64,000 bases of DNA from Leucobacter triazinivorans (GCF_004208635.1 NZ_CP035806.1:930001-994000); one strand, 5' to 3'; shown: positions 1 through 8,009, counted from the stretch's first letter. Program-made: numbers and translations. Notes: generated from the letters alone by a model not told the origin.

Positions 1-661
1 TGCCCTGCAGCGCCGTGAAGTGGTACTTCACCCAGAAGCGCTCGCCGTCGGCGTTGATCCACTGGTAGGTGTGCGAGCCGAAGCCGGGCATGTGCCGCCA
101 GGAACGCGGCAGCCCGCGGTCGCCCATGAGATAGGTGACCTGGTGCGCGGACTCGGGTGAGAGGGTCCAGAAGTCCCACTGCATGTCGGCGTCGCGCAGG
201 CCCGATCCCGGAAGGCGCTTCTGGGAGTGGATGAAGTCGGGGAACTTGATGCCGTCGCGGATGAAGAAGACCGGGGTGTTGTTGCCCACGATGTCGTAGT
301 TGCCCTCGGCGGTGTAGAACTTCACCGAGAAGCCGCGCACGTCGCGCCAGGTGTCGGGCGATCCCTGCTCGCCAGCGACGGACGAGAAGCGCTGCAGCGT
401 GCCGGTGACGGCACCGGGCTGGAATACGGCAGCCCGCGTGTACGCGGAGACGTCACCGGTGACGACGAACTCGCCGAACGCCCCGCCGCCCTTCGCGTGC
501 ACGATGCGCTCGGGAATGCGCTCGCGGTTGAACTGCGCGAGCTTCTCGACCAGATAGCGGTCGTGCAGCCCGATGCTGCCGTCGGGGCCGGCGCTGAGCG
601 AGTGGGCATCGCTCGCGACCGGTGCTCCGGTCTGAGTGGTAGTGGGAGGGGTGCTGGACAT
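1..661 (-). CDS. katA: Catalase (heme, monofunctional), N-terminal part
   Basis: Heme catalase that dismutates hydrogen peroxide in the cytoplasm. About the first 220 residues are in the window; the rest runs off the left edge. The ATG at 661 gives [10 protein letters not shown] and agrees with the family start. Visible are the catalytic histidine H55 in [15 protein letters not shown], the catalytic asparagine in [14 protein letters not shown] (about residue 127), [10 protein letters not shown], and the [15 protein letters not shown] block. It lies 66 nt downstream of a Fur/PerR-type gene on the same strand, the usual peroxide sensor-catalase pair, so co-transcription and control by that sensor are inferred. 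Confidence 0.95.
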   Translation of the reverse strand, partial: MSSTPPTTTQTGAPVASDAHSLSAGPDGSIGLHDRYLVEKLAQFNRERIPERIVHAKGGGAFGEFVVTGDVSAYTRAAVFQPGAVTGTLQRFSSVAGEQGSPDTWRDVRGFSVKFYTAEGNYDIVGNNTPVFFIRDGIKFPDFIHSQKRLPGSGLRDADMQWDFWTLSPESAHQVTYLMGDRGLPRSWRHMPGFGSHTYQWINADGERFWVKYHFTALQG

Positions 662-727
662 GGTTCTCCTTCGGTTTTCGGGTACGACGAATCACGCCCC
701 CATTCGGCGGCGTTGCGGCGGCGTCGT

Positions 728-1150
728 CTACGCGGCCGGCTCCTGGCAGTCGGAGCAGAGGCCCCAGAACGTGACCTCGGCCGTCTGAATGGTGAAGCCC
801 GTCGTCGAGGACGGATCGAGACACGGCGCGTGTCCGACGACGCAGTCCACGTCGGCCACTGCCCCGCACCCGGAGCAGACGACGTGGTGGTGGTTGTCTT
901 CGATGCGCCGCTCGTAGAGCGCCGCGGATCCGGCCGGTTCGATCCGGCGGATGAGCCCCGCCGCCGTCAGATCCGCGAGGATGTTGTGCACCGACTGGAT
1001 CGACGTCGTCGGCAGCTCGCGAGCGACCACTCGGAACACCCGTTCGGCGTCCGAGTGGGGCATGGAGGCCAGTGCCTCGAGCACGGCGACGCGACCCGCA
1101 GTGGCCCGCAGGCCGGCAGTGCGCAGCGTCGTATCGATTCCGGCTTCCAT
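728..1150 (-). CDS. furA: Fur/PerR-family metal-dependent repressor
   Basis: Ferric-uptake-regulator-family DNA-binding protein, 140 residues from the ATG at 1150; in-frame codons continue upstream but lack a ribosome site. The N-terminal winged helix spans about residues 8-70. The dimerisation domain carries the metal-site run NHHH (86-89) and two CxxC pairs, C92/C95 and C132/C135, as in structural-zinc Fur and PerR proteins. A perfect TTTTGA-N5-TCAAAA palindrome lies 21 nt upstream of the start, suggesting autorepression. Because the next gene is catalase, a peroxide-sensing role (FurA/CatR/PerR type) is more likely than iron sensing, but sequence alone cannot settle this. Confidence 0.9.
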   Translation of the reverse strand: MEAGIDTTLRTAGLRATAGRVAVLEALASMPHSDAERVFRVVARELPTTSIQSVHNILADLTAAGLIRRIEPAGSAALYERRIEDNHHHVVCSGCGAVADVDCVVGHAPCLDPSSTTGFTIQTAEVTFWGLCSDCQEPAA

Positions 1151-1170
1151 ACCTGCAACCCTACCTTCTG

Positions 1171-1187
1171 TTTTGAGGAATTCAAAA
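1171..1187. promoter_or_regulatory. Fur-type operator palindrome
   Basis: TTTTGAGGAATTCAAAA is a perfect 6-5-6 palindrome in an AT-rich island of otherwise GC-rich DNA, directly upstream of the Fur-family gene. A further TTTTGAGG half-site follows at 1193-1200. Probable autoregulatory binding site of the Fur/catalase operon. Confidence 0.65.
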
Positions 1188-1232
1188 TACTGTTTTGAGG
1201 CGTTCACCGAATCGGCTCACGAGCACCCCCGC

Positions 1233-1329
1233 CGTCATCCTGCGCGAGGAACGAGTCGCAGGATCCACCTCGCGGCACCCCACTTGATCCACCAGGCCAG
1301 TGGATGCTGCGACTGCGCGCAGAATGACG
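1233..1329. repeat. Dispersed inverted repeat, GTCATyCTGCGCG family
   Basis: The left arm starting GTCATCCTGCGCGAG (1234-1268) and the right arm 1300-1328 form a long imperfect inverted repeat. Related half-elements occur at 42322-42347, 43731-43814 and 49281-49300. It fills the divergent gap between the Fur gene and plsC. No coding potential. Confidence 0.6.
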
Positions 1330-1425
1330 GGGTGGTGCGCACAGGATAACGGGTGCAGAAAGGACGATGGACGGTCGCAGGACGACGGACGAGTCCTTCA
1401 TCCCCGGGTCGCACGACCTCGGGGT

Positions 1426-1441
1426 TAGGCTCGGAGTCGTG
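1426..1441 (+). promoter_or_regulatory. Leaderless -10 for plsC
   Basis: TAGGCT at 1426-1431 is followed by 7 nt and a GTG at 1439. With no usable ribosome site at upstream starts, this favours GTG 1439 as a leaderless start. Confidence 0.5.
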
Positions 1442-2119
1442 AGCTCCGCACCCCTGCCCCTCGCGCGTCCCGGGCCCGTCTTCACGATCGGGCGCGCCGT
1501 GCTGCGACCGCTGCTGAGACTACGGTTCCGACCCCGCGTCTCCGGGGGCGAGCACCTCCCGCGGACCGGCCCCGTGCTCCTCGTCAGCAACCACCTCTCG
1601 GGGCTCGACACGATCCTCATCCCCTCGTTCTCTCCGCGCAAGGTGCAGTTCCTCGCGAAGGCCTCGCTGTTCCGCACGCGGATCGGGGGCTGGTTCTTCC
1701 GGCGGATCGGCGCGGTCCCAGTGCACCGCGGGGCCTCGTCGGCGGCACAGGCCGCGCTCGAGGCCGGCCGGGAGGTGCTCGCGGCGGGGAGCGTGTTCGC
1801 GGTGTTCCCCGAGGGCAGCCGCTCCCGCGACGGCCGCCTCTACCGCGGGCGAGGCGGAGCGGCATGGTTGGCGCTCGAAACCGGGGCCGCCGTGGTGCCC
1901 GTCGGCCTCATCGGCACGAACCGTGCGCTGCGCAACCCGAGAACCGGACGCCGCGATCGCGTCGAGGTGCGATTCGGGGCGCCCATCCCGCTCGACGATC
2001 TCGCGGGCATCCCGGGCGGGCGGGCTCGGCACGCGGCGACCGAGCGGATCATGGCCGCGATCCAGGCGCTCACGGGCCAGGAACTGGCCGACGGGCACGC
2101 CGCGGCGTCGGGCGCCTGA
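1439..2119 (+). CDS. plsC: 1-acyl-sn-glycerol-3-phosphate acyltransferase (PlsC family)
   Basis: Transfers an acyl group to lysophosphatidic acid in phospholipid synthesis at the inner face of the membrane. The 226-residue protein (from GTG 1439) carries the acyltransferase motif NHLSGLD with H52 and D57, the RRIGAVPVHRG block (88-98) and FPEGSRSRDG (123-132), the last being the substrate-binding EGTRS-like motif. Translation could begin up to 24 codons earlier, but the -10-like hexamer 7 nt before this GTG favours it. It stands alone between a divergent Fur gene and a leaderless FAD dehydrogenase gene. Family assignment is firm; acyl specificity is not visible. Confidence 0.88.
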   Translation: MSSAPLPLARPGPVFTIGRAVLRPLLRLRFRPRVSGGEHLPRTGPVLLVSNHLSGLDTILIPSFSPRKVQFLAKASLFRTRIGGWFFRRIGAVPVHRGASSAAQAALEAGREVLAAGSVFAVFPEGSRSRDGRLYRGRGGAAWLALETGAAVVPVGLIGTNRALRNPRTGRRDRVEVRFGAPIPLDDLAGIPGGRARHAATERIMAAIQALTGQELADGHAAASGA

Positions 2120-2176
2120 CCCGGCGCCGGCTTCCGCCGCTCACGCTGATCCGGCGAGGAAGCGGGATGCCGACCC

Positions 2177-2192
2177 TACACTGGTGGGCATG
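2177..2192 (+). promoter_or_regulatory. Leaderless -10 for FAD dehydrogenase
   Basis: TACACT at 2177-2182, 7 nt, then ATG 2190. No Shine-Dalgarno lies between, so the mRNA probably starts at or next to the ATG. Confidence 0.6.
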
Positions 2193-3872
2193 GACGCCGA
2201 CGTCATCATCGTGGGTGCCGGGCTTTCCGGGCTCGCCGCCGCACGCGAAGCGCACCGCGCGGGGCTGCGCACCGTGATCATCGACCAGGAGGGACCGCAG
2301 GATCTGGGCGGCCAGGCCTGGTGGTCGTTCGGCGGGCTCTTCCTGGTCGACTCCCCCGAGCAGCGGCGCCTGGGCGTGCGCGACTCCTTCGATCTCGCCT
2401 GGCAGGACTGGCGCGGCAGCGCGCAGTGGGATCGCCTCGACGGCGAGCACCCCGACGACGGCTGGGCGAAGCGCTGGGGACGGGCCTACGTCGAGTTCGC
2501 CGCCGGGGAGAAGCGCGCGTGGATCCGGGCGGTCGGCATCGATCTCACCCCGGTGGTCGGCTGGGCCGAGCGCGGCGACCTCACCGCGGGCGGCCACGGC
2601 AACTCGGTGCCGCGGTTCCACGTGCCCTGGGGCACCGGCACCGGTGTCGTCGATCCGTTCATCGCCGCCGCGCGGAACGCCGTCGACGACGGGCGCACGA
2701 GGATCCTGCACCGGCACCGCTGCGACGCGATCGTGTTCGAGAACGGGCGCGTCACCGGTGTGAGCGGCAGCATCCTCGCGGATGACACGAACGCACGCGG
2801 GGCGGTCTCGTCGCGCGAGATCGTCGGCGACTTCGAATTGCGCGCGGGCGCCGTCGTCGTGGCGAGCGGCGGCATCGGCGGCGACCACGAGCTGGTGCGC
2901 CGGTTCTGGCCCGATCGCCTCGGCGCTCCGCCGCAACGGATGGTGACCGGCGTACCCGCCTACGTCGACGGGCGCATGCTCGGGATCGCAGAGGCCGCGG
3001 GAGCGCGGCTCGTCAACCGCGATCGCATGTGGCACTACACGGAGGGCGTGCGCAACTGGAATCCCGTGTGGCCGGGGCACGCGATCCGGATCCTGCCGGG
3101 CCCCTCCCCGCTCTGGCTCGATGCGCTCGGCCGGCGCCTGCCGCCGCCCGGCCTGCCGGGACACGACACGCTCGCAACGCTGCGGATGCTGCGCACGCGC
3201 GACGGGCTCGCGGAGCATGACCACTCGTGGTTCATCGTGACGAGCCGCATCGCCGCCAAAGAGTTCGCGCTCTCCGGCTCCGAGCAGAACCCCGACGTCA
3301 CCGGCCGCGACCGCACGCTGCTGCTCAAGACCCGGCTCGGCCGAGGCGCGCCCGGCCCCGTGCAGGCGTTCGTCGACCGCGGCGCCGACTTCGTCGTCGC
3401 CGATGGCGTGCCCGAGCTCGTGGCCAAGATGAACGATCTCACCGACGAGCCCCTGCTGAGTGCCGACGGCGTCGAACGCGTGATCCGGGATCGCGACGCC
3501 GAGATCCGCAACCCGTTCTCGAAGGACGCCCAGGTGATGAGCATCCGCAACTCGCGGCGATATCTCGGCGATCGCCTCACGCGCACCACCGCCCCGCACC
3601 GGCTCCTCGATCCCGCGGCGGGACCGCTCATCGCGGTGCAACTGCACGTGCTCACCCGCAAGACGCTGGGCGGCATCCAGACGGACCTCGGCTCGCGCGC
3701 GCTCGGTGCGGGCGGCGATCCGATCCCCGGTCTCTACGCGGTGGGCGAAGCCGCCGGCTTCGGCGGGGGCGGCGTGCACGGCTACAACGCGCTCGAGGGC
3801 ACGTTTCTAGGGGGCTGCCTGTTCTCCGGCCGCGCCGCGGGGCGCGCCATCGCCGCGGACATCGGCGGATAG
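2190..3872 (+). CDS. FAD-binding dehydrogenase (FAD_binding_2 / KstD-like)
   Basis: Flavoprotein oxidoreductase of 560 residues. The N-terminus MDADVIIVGAGLSGLAAA is a GxGxxG dinucleotide-binding fold, followed by LGGQAWWSFGGLF and SPEQRRLGV, blocks I recall from the actinobacterial Rv0785-type FAD-binding dehydrogenases. The C-terminus has GLYAVGEAAGFGGGGVHGYN and a second glycine-rich FAD contact. The superfamily includes ketosteroid dehydrogenases and fumarate reductases, but substrate residues cannot be assigned, so no substrate is claimed. The start is set by the leaderless -10 at 2177. It stands alone; convergent with the reductase gene at 4062. Confidence 0.85.
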   Translation: MDADVIIVGAGLSGLAAAREAHRAGLRTVIIDQEGPQDLGGQAWWSFGGLFLVDSPEQRRLGVRDSFDLAWQDWRGSAQWDRLDGEHPDDGWAKRWGRAYVEFAAGEKRAWIRAVGIDLTPVVGWAERGDLTAGGHGNSVPRFHVPWGTGTGVVDPFIAAARNAVDDGRTRILHRHRCDAIVFENGRVTGVSGSILADDTNARGAVSSREIVGDFELRAGAVVVASGGIGGDHELVRRFWPDRLGAPPQRMVTGVPAYVDGRMLGIAEAAGARLVNRDRMWHYTEGVRNWNPVWPGHAIRILPGPSPLWLDALGRRLPPPGLPGHDTLATLRMLRTRDGLAEHDHSWFIVTSRIAAKEFALSGSEQNPDVTGRDRTLLLKTRLGRGAPGPVQAFVDRGADFVVADGVPELVAKMNDLTDEPLLSADGVERVIRDRDAEIRNPFSKDAQVMSIRNSRRYLGDRLTRTTAPHRLLDPAAGPLIAVQLHVLTRKTLGGIQTDLGSRALGAGGDPIPGLYAVGEAAGFGGGGVHGYNALEGTFLGGCLFSGRAAGRAIAADIGG

Positions 3873-3898
3873 GTCGCGCGCACCCCCGGCCTCATCGA

Positions 3899-3961
3899 GC
3901 GCGAGATCCCGATTCTGGTCGCTCCCAGGCTCAGGCACGGGCAGAAATCGGGATCTCGCGC
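3899..3961. terminator. Long hairpin between convergent genes
   Basis: GCGCGAGATCCCGATT (3899-3914) pairs perfectly with 3946-3961, 16 bp around a 31-nt loop. It lies between the FAD dehydrogenase (+) and the RibD-like gene (-) and could act as a bidirectional terminator. There is no T-tract. It may instead belong to the palindromic elements described in the findings. Confidence 0.5.
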
Positions 3962-3990
3962 GCGCCCGCCGGGAGATCCGTCCGTTCGGG

Positions 3991-4066
3991 CCGGCAGCAC
4001 GAAGCTGGGCCGGCAGCACGAAGCTGGGCCGGCAGCACGAAGCTGGGCCGGCAGCATGAAGCTACG
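3991..4066. repeat. Tandem repeat, four 19-bp units, overlapping a gene end
   Basis: The unit CCGGCAGCACGAAGCTGGG occurs at 3991, 4010 and 4029, with a diverged fourth copy at 4048. The stop codon of the RibD-like gene (4062-4064) lies in the fourth unit, and CCGGCAGCACG follows within the coding sequence, so the array looks like repeated copying of the gene's 3' end. Confidence 0.8.
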
Positions 4067-4619
4067 CCGGCAGCACGTCGTAGACGAGGCGCGCGAACTG
4101 GCCGACCGCTCGCGCGGACACCAGCCGCAGGCGATCCGGGCCGACGCGACGCGGGAAGAGCGGCGCGCCGGCGGACAGCGCGGCCGGCGCGACCGAGAGC
4201 TCGACGCGATCCAGCGCGCCGGCGTCGAGGAACTGCCCCGCGAGATCACCACCGCCGACCACCCAGATGTCGCCGTCGCCGGCGGCGGCCCGAATCTCGG
4301 GCAGTGCACTCGACACGTCACCGGACACCAGGCGCACGTCGGCCCCCGCCGGCACCGGGAGGCGGCGAGACGTGAACACGAACGTGGGCGTCTCGCCGTA
4401 CAGCTCTCGCCAGCGCTCGGGCCGCTCGAGCAGCTGCTCGTGCCGCAGCACCCACTCGTAGGTCGAGGATCCCTCGACCAGCACGGCGGCGTCGGCGGGA
4501 TACAAGCCCTCTGCCGGATCGTCGCCGTTCTCGACCGCGAAGAGCCAGTCGAGGGAGTGGTGCTCGTCGGCCAGGAAGCCGTTGATCGTGGTGGCGGTGT
4601 CGAAGATGATGCGTCCCAT
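4062..4619 (-). CDS. Dihydrofolate reductase-fold protein (RibD C-terminal family)
   Basis: 185-residue single-domain protein of the RibD_C/DHFR-like family. It starts MGRIIFDTATTINGFLADEH, has the WVVGGGDLAGQFLDAGALD nucleotide-binding block, and ends near FARLVYDVLPA. Such stand-alone proteins are putative NADPH-dependent reductases of unknown substrate; this is not the essential folate enzyme. The ATG at 4619 follows a -10-like hexamer by 7 nt. The 3' end is embedded in a tandem repeat. No operon partner: the upstream 480 nt are non-coding repeats. Confidence 0.82.
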   Translation of the reverse strand: MGRIIFDTATTINGFLADEHHSLDWLFAVENGDDPAEGLYPADAAVLVEGSSTYEWVLRHEQLLERPERWRELYGETPTFVFTSRRLPVPAGADVRLVSGDVSSALPEIRAAAGDGDIWVVGGGDLAGQFLDAGALDRVELSVAPAALSAGAPLFPRRVGPDRLRLVSARAVGQFARLVYDVLPA

Positions 4620-4626
4620 GCCGGTG

Positions 4627-4632
4627 ACAGTA
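4627..4632 (-). promoter_or_regulatory. Leaderless -10 for RibD-like gene
   Basis: TACTGT on the minus strand, 7 nt before ATG 4619, no ribosome site between. Confidence 0.5.
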
Positions 4633-4738
4633 CCCTGCGCCACTGACACTCGCGCCTCGCCCGCCTGACCCACCTGCGCCGCGCCCGTCCCCGCCCACGC
4701 GCCCGCGACGCGCCCCACCTCGACCCCGCCGGTCCGAC

Positions 4739-4791
4739 GCGCGCCAGGAGATGTCGCCAAACCTCCAGAATGGCAGCAACTCCTGGCGCGC
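4739..4791. repeat. 53-nt palindromic element, copy 1
   Basis: GCGCGCCAGGAG (4739-4750) pairs with CTCCTGGCGCGC (4780-4791). The interior contains TGTCGCCA and TGGCAGCA, a partial inner stem. Its reverse complement aligns without gaps to 49820-49872, with a compensatory change in the stem. Confidence 0.75.
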
Positions 4792-4859
4792 GAAGGAGCA
4801 CGCTGAGGAGTTCGAGGGCGCGCGGCACGGACGCGGGAGAGGCGAGCGAGAGGCGAGCG

Positions 4860-5010
4860 AGTTGCGCGGGGCGGGCGCGGGATCGGGCGAGGGCCGGCGC
4901 GGGATCGGGCGAGGTCGAGGCGAGGGATCGGGCGAGGTCGGGCGCGGGATCGGGCGAGGTCGGGCGCGGGATCGGGCGAGGTCGAGGCGAGGCGAGGCGA
5001 GGCGAGGCGA
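4860..5010. repeat. G-rich tandem repeats in a gene-free stretch
   Basis: The span 4635-5114 holds no credible gene. It contains the 53-nt palindrome at 4739, then five copies of GGGATCGGGCGAGG (4879, 4901, 4924, 4946, 4968), then a run of GAGGC units to about 5010, and imperfect CGGGACGGGATCG-type repeats to about 5110. Strong strand asymmetry, with G on the plus strand. Confidence 0.7.
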
Positions 5011-5114
5011 GGGAAGCGTGCGGGACGGGGCACGGGACGGGATCGCGCGCGGGATGGAGCACGGGCTCGGGTCGGAGCACGGGCCGGGAACGCGCGGGAC
5101 GGGATCGGACGCGC

Positions 5115-6038
5115 TCACACCGTGCGGCTGCGGGCCAGACGGTCGAGACTCCACTCGTAGCGCTCGAGCCAGACGAAGGCGTGCACCCAGGTCTCGACGC
5201 GGTACACGCCCGGGTGCGAGCGGATCCTCCGCACGATGTCCGTGTAGTCGGCCAGAGAGCGTGCGGCGATCGTCGCGATCAGGCCGTAGCGGCCGAGCGT
5301 GCGCGCCGCGAACTCGATGGTGGGAATGCCGAGCAGCACCTCCTCCGCGGCCGCCGCCTGCTCGGGATCGGCGTGCAGCACCACGCCCACTCCCGACAGC
5401 ACCGAACTCGTCGTGCTGCGCCGGCTGCGCACCGCGCCGATGCGCATGACCCCCGAGCCGAGCAGCCGCATCACGCGAGCGCGGCAGGCGGAGGCTGAGC
5501 ACCCCGTGCGCCGTGCGAGCTCGCCGAACGTCAAGCGGCCGTCGAGCTGCAGCTCTGCGATGAGCGCGATGTCAAAGTCGTCGAACACCAGGTCGGTGAG
5601 TTCTGGATCCTCGCCGAGCCGCAGGCGGCGGAGCACGCGGTCGTAGAGCGAGAACTGCATCTCCTCGACCCCCTCGATCGCCTGAATCGCCCGGACGGAG
5701 CGGGCCACGTCCTCGCGATCCGCCGCCCACACCTCGACCACGGCCTGGTTCTGGCCGCTGATCTCGGATAGGAAGACGACGTTGGTGAAGGTGCTCAGCC
5801 GCTCGAACACGGGAGAGGTCGGCCCGCTGATGCGCAGCTGCAGATTCGCCTGGATCGGAAGCCCCACCGCGCTGGGGTGCACCGCCGCGTGAATGCGGAT
5901 CTCGCCAGAATCGAGCAGCTCGCGCACCCGTTGCGCGACGAGCGTGCGGTGCACGCCGAGTTCGGCGGCGAGCGCCGAGAACTGCGCCCGACCGTCGAGC
6001 TGCAGGGCCCGGATCAGATCCTCATCGAATTCATCCAT
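5115..6038 (-). CDS. Two-module Lrp/AsnC transcriptional regulator
   Basis: 307-residue regulator with two Lrp/AsnC units in tandem. The first helix-turn-helix is about residues 3-47 (FDEDLIRALQLDGRAQF onward), followed by a ligand-binding (RAM-like) domain. The second DNA-binding unit begins about residue 150 with FDDFDIALIAELQLDGRLTF, followed by a second sensor domain. Duplicated Lrp proteins of about 300 residues are common in actinobacteria. The ATG at 6038 follows a CATGAT hexamer by 6 nt. It diverges from the amidohydrolase operon and is the obvious candidate for its control. Ligand unknown; Lrp proteins usually sense amino acids or related carboxylates. Confidence 0.88.
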   Translation of the reverse strand: MDEFDEDLIRALQLDGRAQFSALAAELGVHRTLVAQRVRELLDSGEIRIHAAVHPSAVGLPIQANLQLRISGPTSPVFERLSTFTNVVFLSEISGQNQAVVEVWAADREDVARSVRAIQAIEGVEEMQFSLYDRVLRRLRLGEDPELTDLVFDDFDIALIAELQLDGRLTFGELARRTGCSASACRARVMRLLGSGVMRIGAVRSRRSTTSSVLSGVGVVLHADPEQAAAAEEVLLGIPTIEFAARTLGRYGLIATIAARSLADYTDIVRRIRSHPGVYRVETWVHAFVWLERYEWSLDRLARSRTV

Positions 6039-6044
6039 GCCACG

Positions 6045-6050
6045 ATCATG
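6045..6050 (-). promoter_or_regulatory. Possible leaderless -10 for the Lrp-type gene
   Basis: CATGAT, 6 nt before ATG 6038. It matches the -10 consensus at four of six positions. Confidence 0.35.
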
Positions 6051-6071
6051 CCAGAACGGCACTCGCAACGA

Positions 6072-6101
6072 TTGACAAAAACACTGCAGAATACGAATAC
6101 T
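6072..6101 (+). promoter_or_regulatory. Promoter of the amidohydrolase operon
   Basis: TTGACA at 6072-6077 and AATACT at 6096-6101, spacing 18. It predicts a 5' leader of about 130 nt before GTG 6237. It lies in an AT-rich island between two divergent genes. Confidence 0.5.
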
Positions 6102-6132
6102 CGGCTCATCCGGGGCCATATCTGCCCGCTCA

Positions 6133-6200
6133 CGCCGACATATCCGCGTTTGGATCGAATCCTACGCACATTCTGCTTCGCGCCGCGGGAAATGTCGGCG
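6133..6200. promoter_or_regulatory. Inverted repeat in the Lrp/amidohydrolase divergent region
   Basis: CGCCGACAT (6133-6141) and ATGTCGGCG (6192-6200) are perfect inverted copies 50 nt apart, inside the predicted leader of the amidohydrolase mRNA. Either two half-sites for the Lrp-type regulator or a stem in the leader. Confidence 0.4.
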
Positions 6201-6236
6201 TACCCTCGTATCGATTCGAGACGAAGGAGTTCCCCC

Positions 6237-7907
6237 GTGCGCAAGCTCGCGTTCACCCAGGCGCCCACCCCGACCGCGCCGAAGATCATCACCGCCGCCC
6301 AGATCCATGCCCTCGACGCGTCGGGGAGCGCCCCCGAGGCGTTCCTCGTGATCGGCGACCGGATCCGGCACGTCGGCACGATCGACGCGTGCCTCGCCGC
6401 CGCCGCCGAGGTGAGCGCCCTCGCCCCCGAGATCCTGGATCTCGGGGACTCCGTCGTGCTCCCCGGGTTCATCGACGCCCACGCGCACCCCCTCATGCTC
6501 GGTCAGATGATGAGCTGGGTCGACTGCGGCCCCGAGCGGGCCGGCTCGATCCCCGAGATCATCGAGCTGCTGCGCGACGCGGCCTCGTCCCTGCCCGCGG
6601 GCCGCCCCATTCGCGGGTACGGCTACGAGCAGCGCAACCTCGCCGAGCAGCGCCACCCCACCCGCTTCGAGCTCGATCAGGTCGCGACCGACCGCGAGGT
6701 CTACCTGATGAACGCCTCGGGTCACGGCGGCGTCGTCAACTCCTACACCTTCGAACTGCACGGGGTCACGAGAGACACGCCCAACCCGAAGGGCGGCGAG
6801 TTCTTCCGCGACGATCAGGGAGAGCTCACTGGCGAGCTCTCCGACGCGGCCTGCAACGTGCTCACCGGGCTCGAGGGGGTGAAGATCGGGCACCACGGCC
6901 CGAACTTCCACCTCGCCGATGAGCCGGAGGAGCACAAGCGGCAACTCGCCGCGGCGCAGGAGAACTTCCTCGCGGGAGGTGTCACCACGATCGGCGACGC
7001 CCAGGTCAGCCGCCGAGAGTTCGACATGTACCTCCGCCTCGCAGAATCCGGCGACCTCAAGGTGCGTGTGAGCATGTATCTGCTCTCACACCTGCTCGAC
7101 GAGGCCATCGAGATGGGGCTGCACGGTCAGTTCGGCAACGAGCACCTGAGCTTCGCGGGCATCAAGTTCTACTCCGACGGCACCCTCGGCGGCTGGACGG
7201 CCTACTTCCCCGACGGCTACGTCGGGGATCCCTGCCGCACCGGGCAGCTCTACCACGAGCCCCGCGACTACGCCGAGCTGATCCGCAGGGCCCACAGCGT
7301 CGGCCTGCAGACCGCCACGCACTCCCAGTCGCCCACCGCCCTGGAGATGGTGATCGGCGCGATCGAGGCGGCCCTCGCCGACCGCCCCGACGCCGACGCC
7401 CGGCATCGCATCGAGCACTGCGGCCTGCCCACCCCCGAGCAGATCGCGCGCATGGCCGCCGCGGGCATCTACCCGGTCAACCAGCCGCAGCACCACTACA
7501 ACTGGGGCGAGGGCGTCGAGCAGGCCGTCGGCACCCCCGGCGAGCGCTTCAACCCGCTCGGCGAATTCGAGCGGGCCGGCGTGCCGGTCACGATCTCCTC
7601 GGACGCGCCGGTCGCCGATCCGCGCCCGATGGAGGCCGTCCAGGCCGCCGTCTCGCGCATCACCCGACGCGGCACCCAGCTCGGATCCGACGATCTCGCC
7701 GTGTCGGTCGACACCGCCCTGCGCGCCCACACCATCTCGGCGGCCCGCGCGCTCGGGCGAGAGGACGAGCTGGGCAGCATCGAGACCGGGAAGCGCGCCG
7801 ACTTCGCGGTGCTGGATCGCGACCCCTACACCACCCCGACGAGCGGCCTCTCCGGCATCGACGTCGTCTCGACCTGGGTCGGCGGCGAGCGCGTCTACGC
7901 GCGCTGA
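6237..7907 (+). CDS. Metal-dependent amidohydrolase (YtcJ-like)
   Basis: 556-residue amidohydrolase_3/YtcJ-type enzyme that hydrolyses an amide or related bond in the cytoplasm. Metal ligands can be seen: HAH at 82-84, a lysine in GIKFYSDGTLGG, histidines in TATHSQSP and RIEHCG, and the aspartate of TISSDAPVAD. The closing GSIETGKRADFAVLDRDPY is the typical C-terminal beta-domain return. The GTG at 6237 has the ribosome site GAAGGAG 8 nt upstream. It is the first gene of an operon with an MHS transporter, a ThDP enzyme and a 2-hydroxyacid dehydrogenase, so it probably opens the catabolism of an imported acyl-amide. Substrate unknown. Confidence 0.9.
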   Translation: MRKLAFTQAPTPTAPKIITAAQIHALDASGSAPEAFLVIGDRIRHVGTIDACLAAAAEVSALAPEILDLGDSVVLPGFIDAHAHPLMLGQMMSWVDCGPERAGSIPEIIELLRDAASSLPAGRPIRGYGYEQRNLAEQRHPTRFELDQVATDREVYLMNASGHGGVVNSYTFELHGVTRDTPNPKGGEFFRDDQGELTGELSDAACNVLTGLEGVKIGHHGPNFHLADEPEEHKRQLAAAQENFLAGGVTTIGDAQVSRREFDMYLRLAESGDLKVRVSMYLLSHLLDEAIEMGLHGQFGNEHLSFAGIKFYSDGTLGGWTAYFPDGYVGDPCRTGQLYHEPRDYAELIRRAHSVGLQTATHSQSPTALEMVIGAIEAALADRPDADARHRIEHCGLPTPEQIARMAAAGIYPVNQPQHHYNWGEGVEQAVGTPGERFNPLGEFERAGVPVTISSDAPVADPRPMEAVQAAVSRITRRGTQLGSDDLAVSVDTALRAHTISAARALGREDELGSIETGKRADFAVLDRDPYTTPTSGLSGIDVVSTWVGGERVYAR

Positions 7908-7929
7908 CCCTCCCGCACCCCCATCCGCC

Positions 7930-7968
7930 GCGCTGCCGGGGGCCGATCCTCTCGATCCCCGGCAGCGC
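7930..7968 (+). terminator. Intercistronic hairpin after amidohydrolase gene
   Basis: GCGCTGCCGGGG (7930-7941) and CCCCGGCAGCGC (7957-7968) form a perfect 12-bp stem. With no T-tract it may attenuate or protect the mRNA rather than end it. Confidence 0.5.
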
Positions 7969-8009
7969 CCGCAGACACCCCCACCAGTCACCGAGCAAAG
8001 GAGCTTTGC

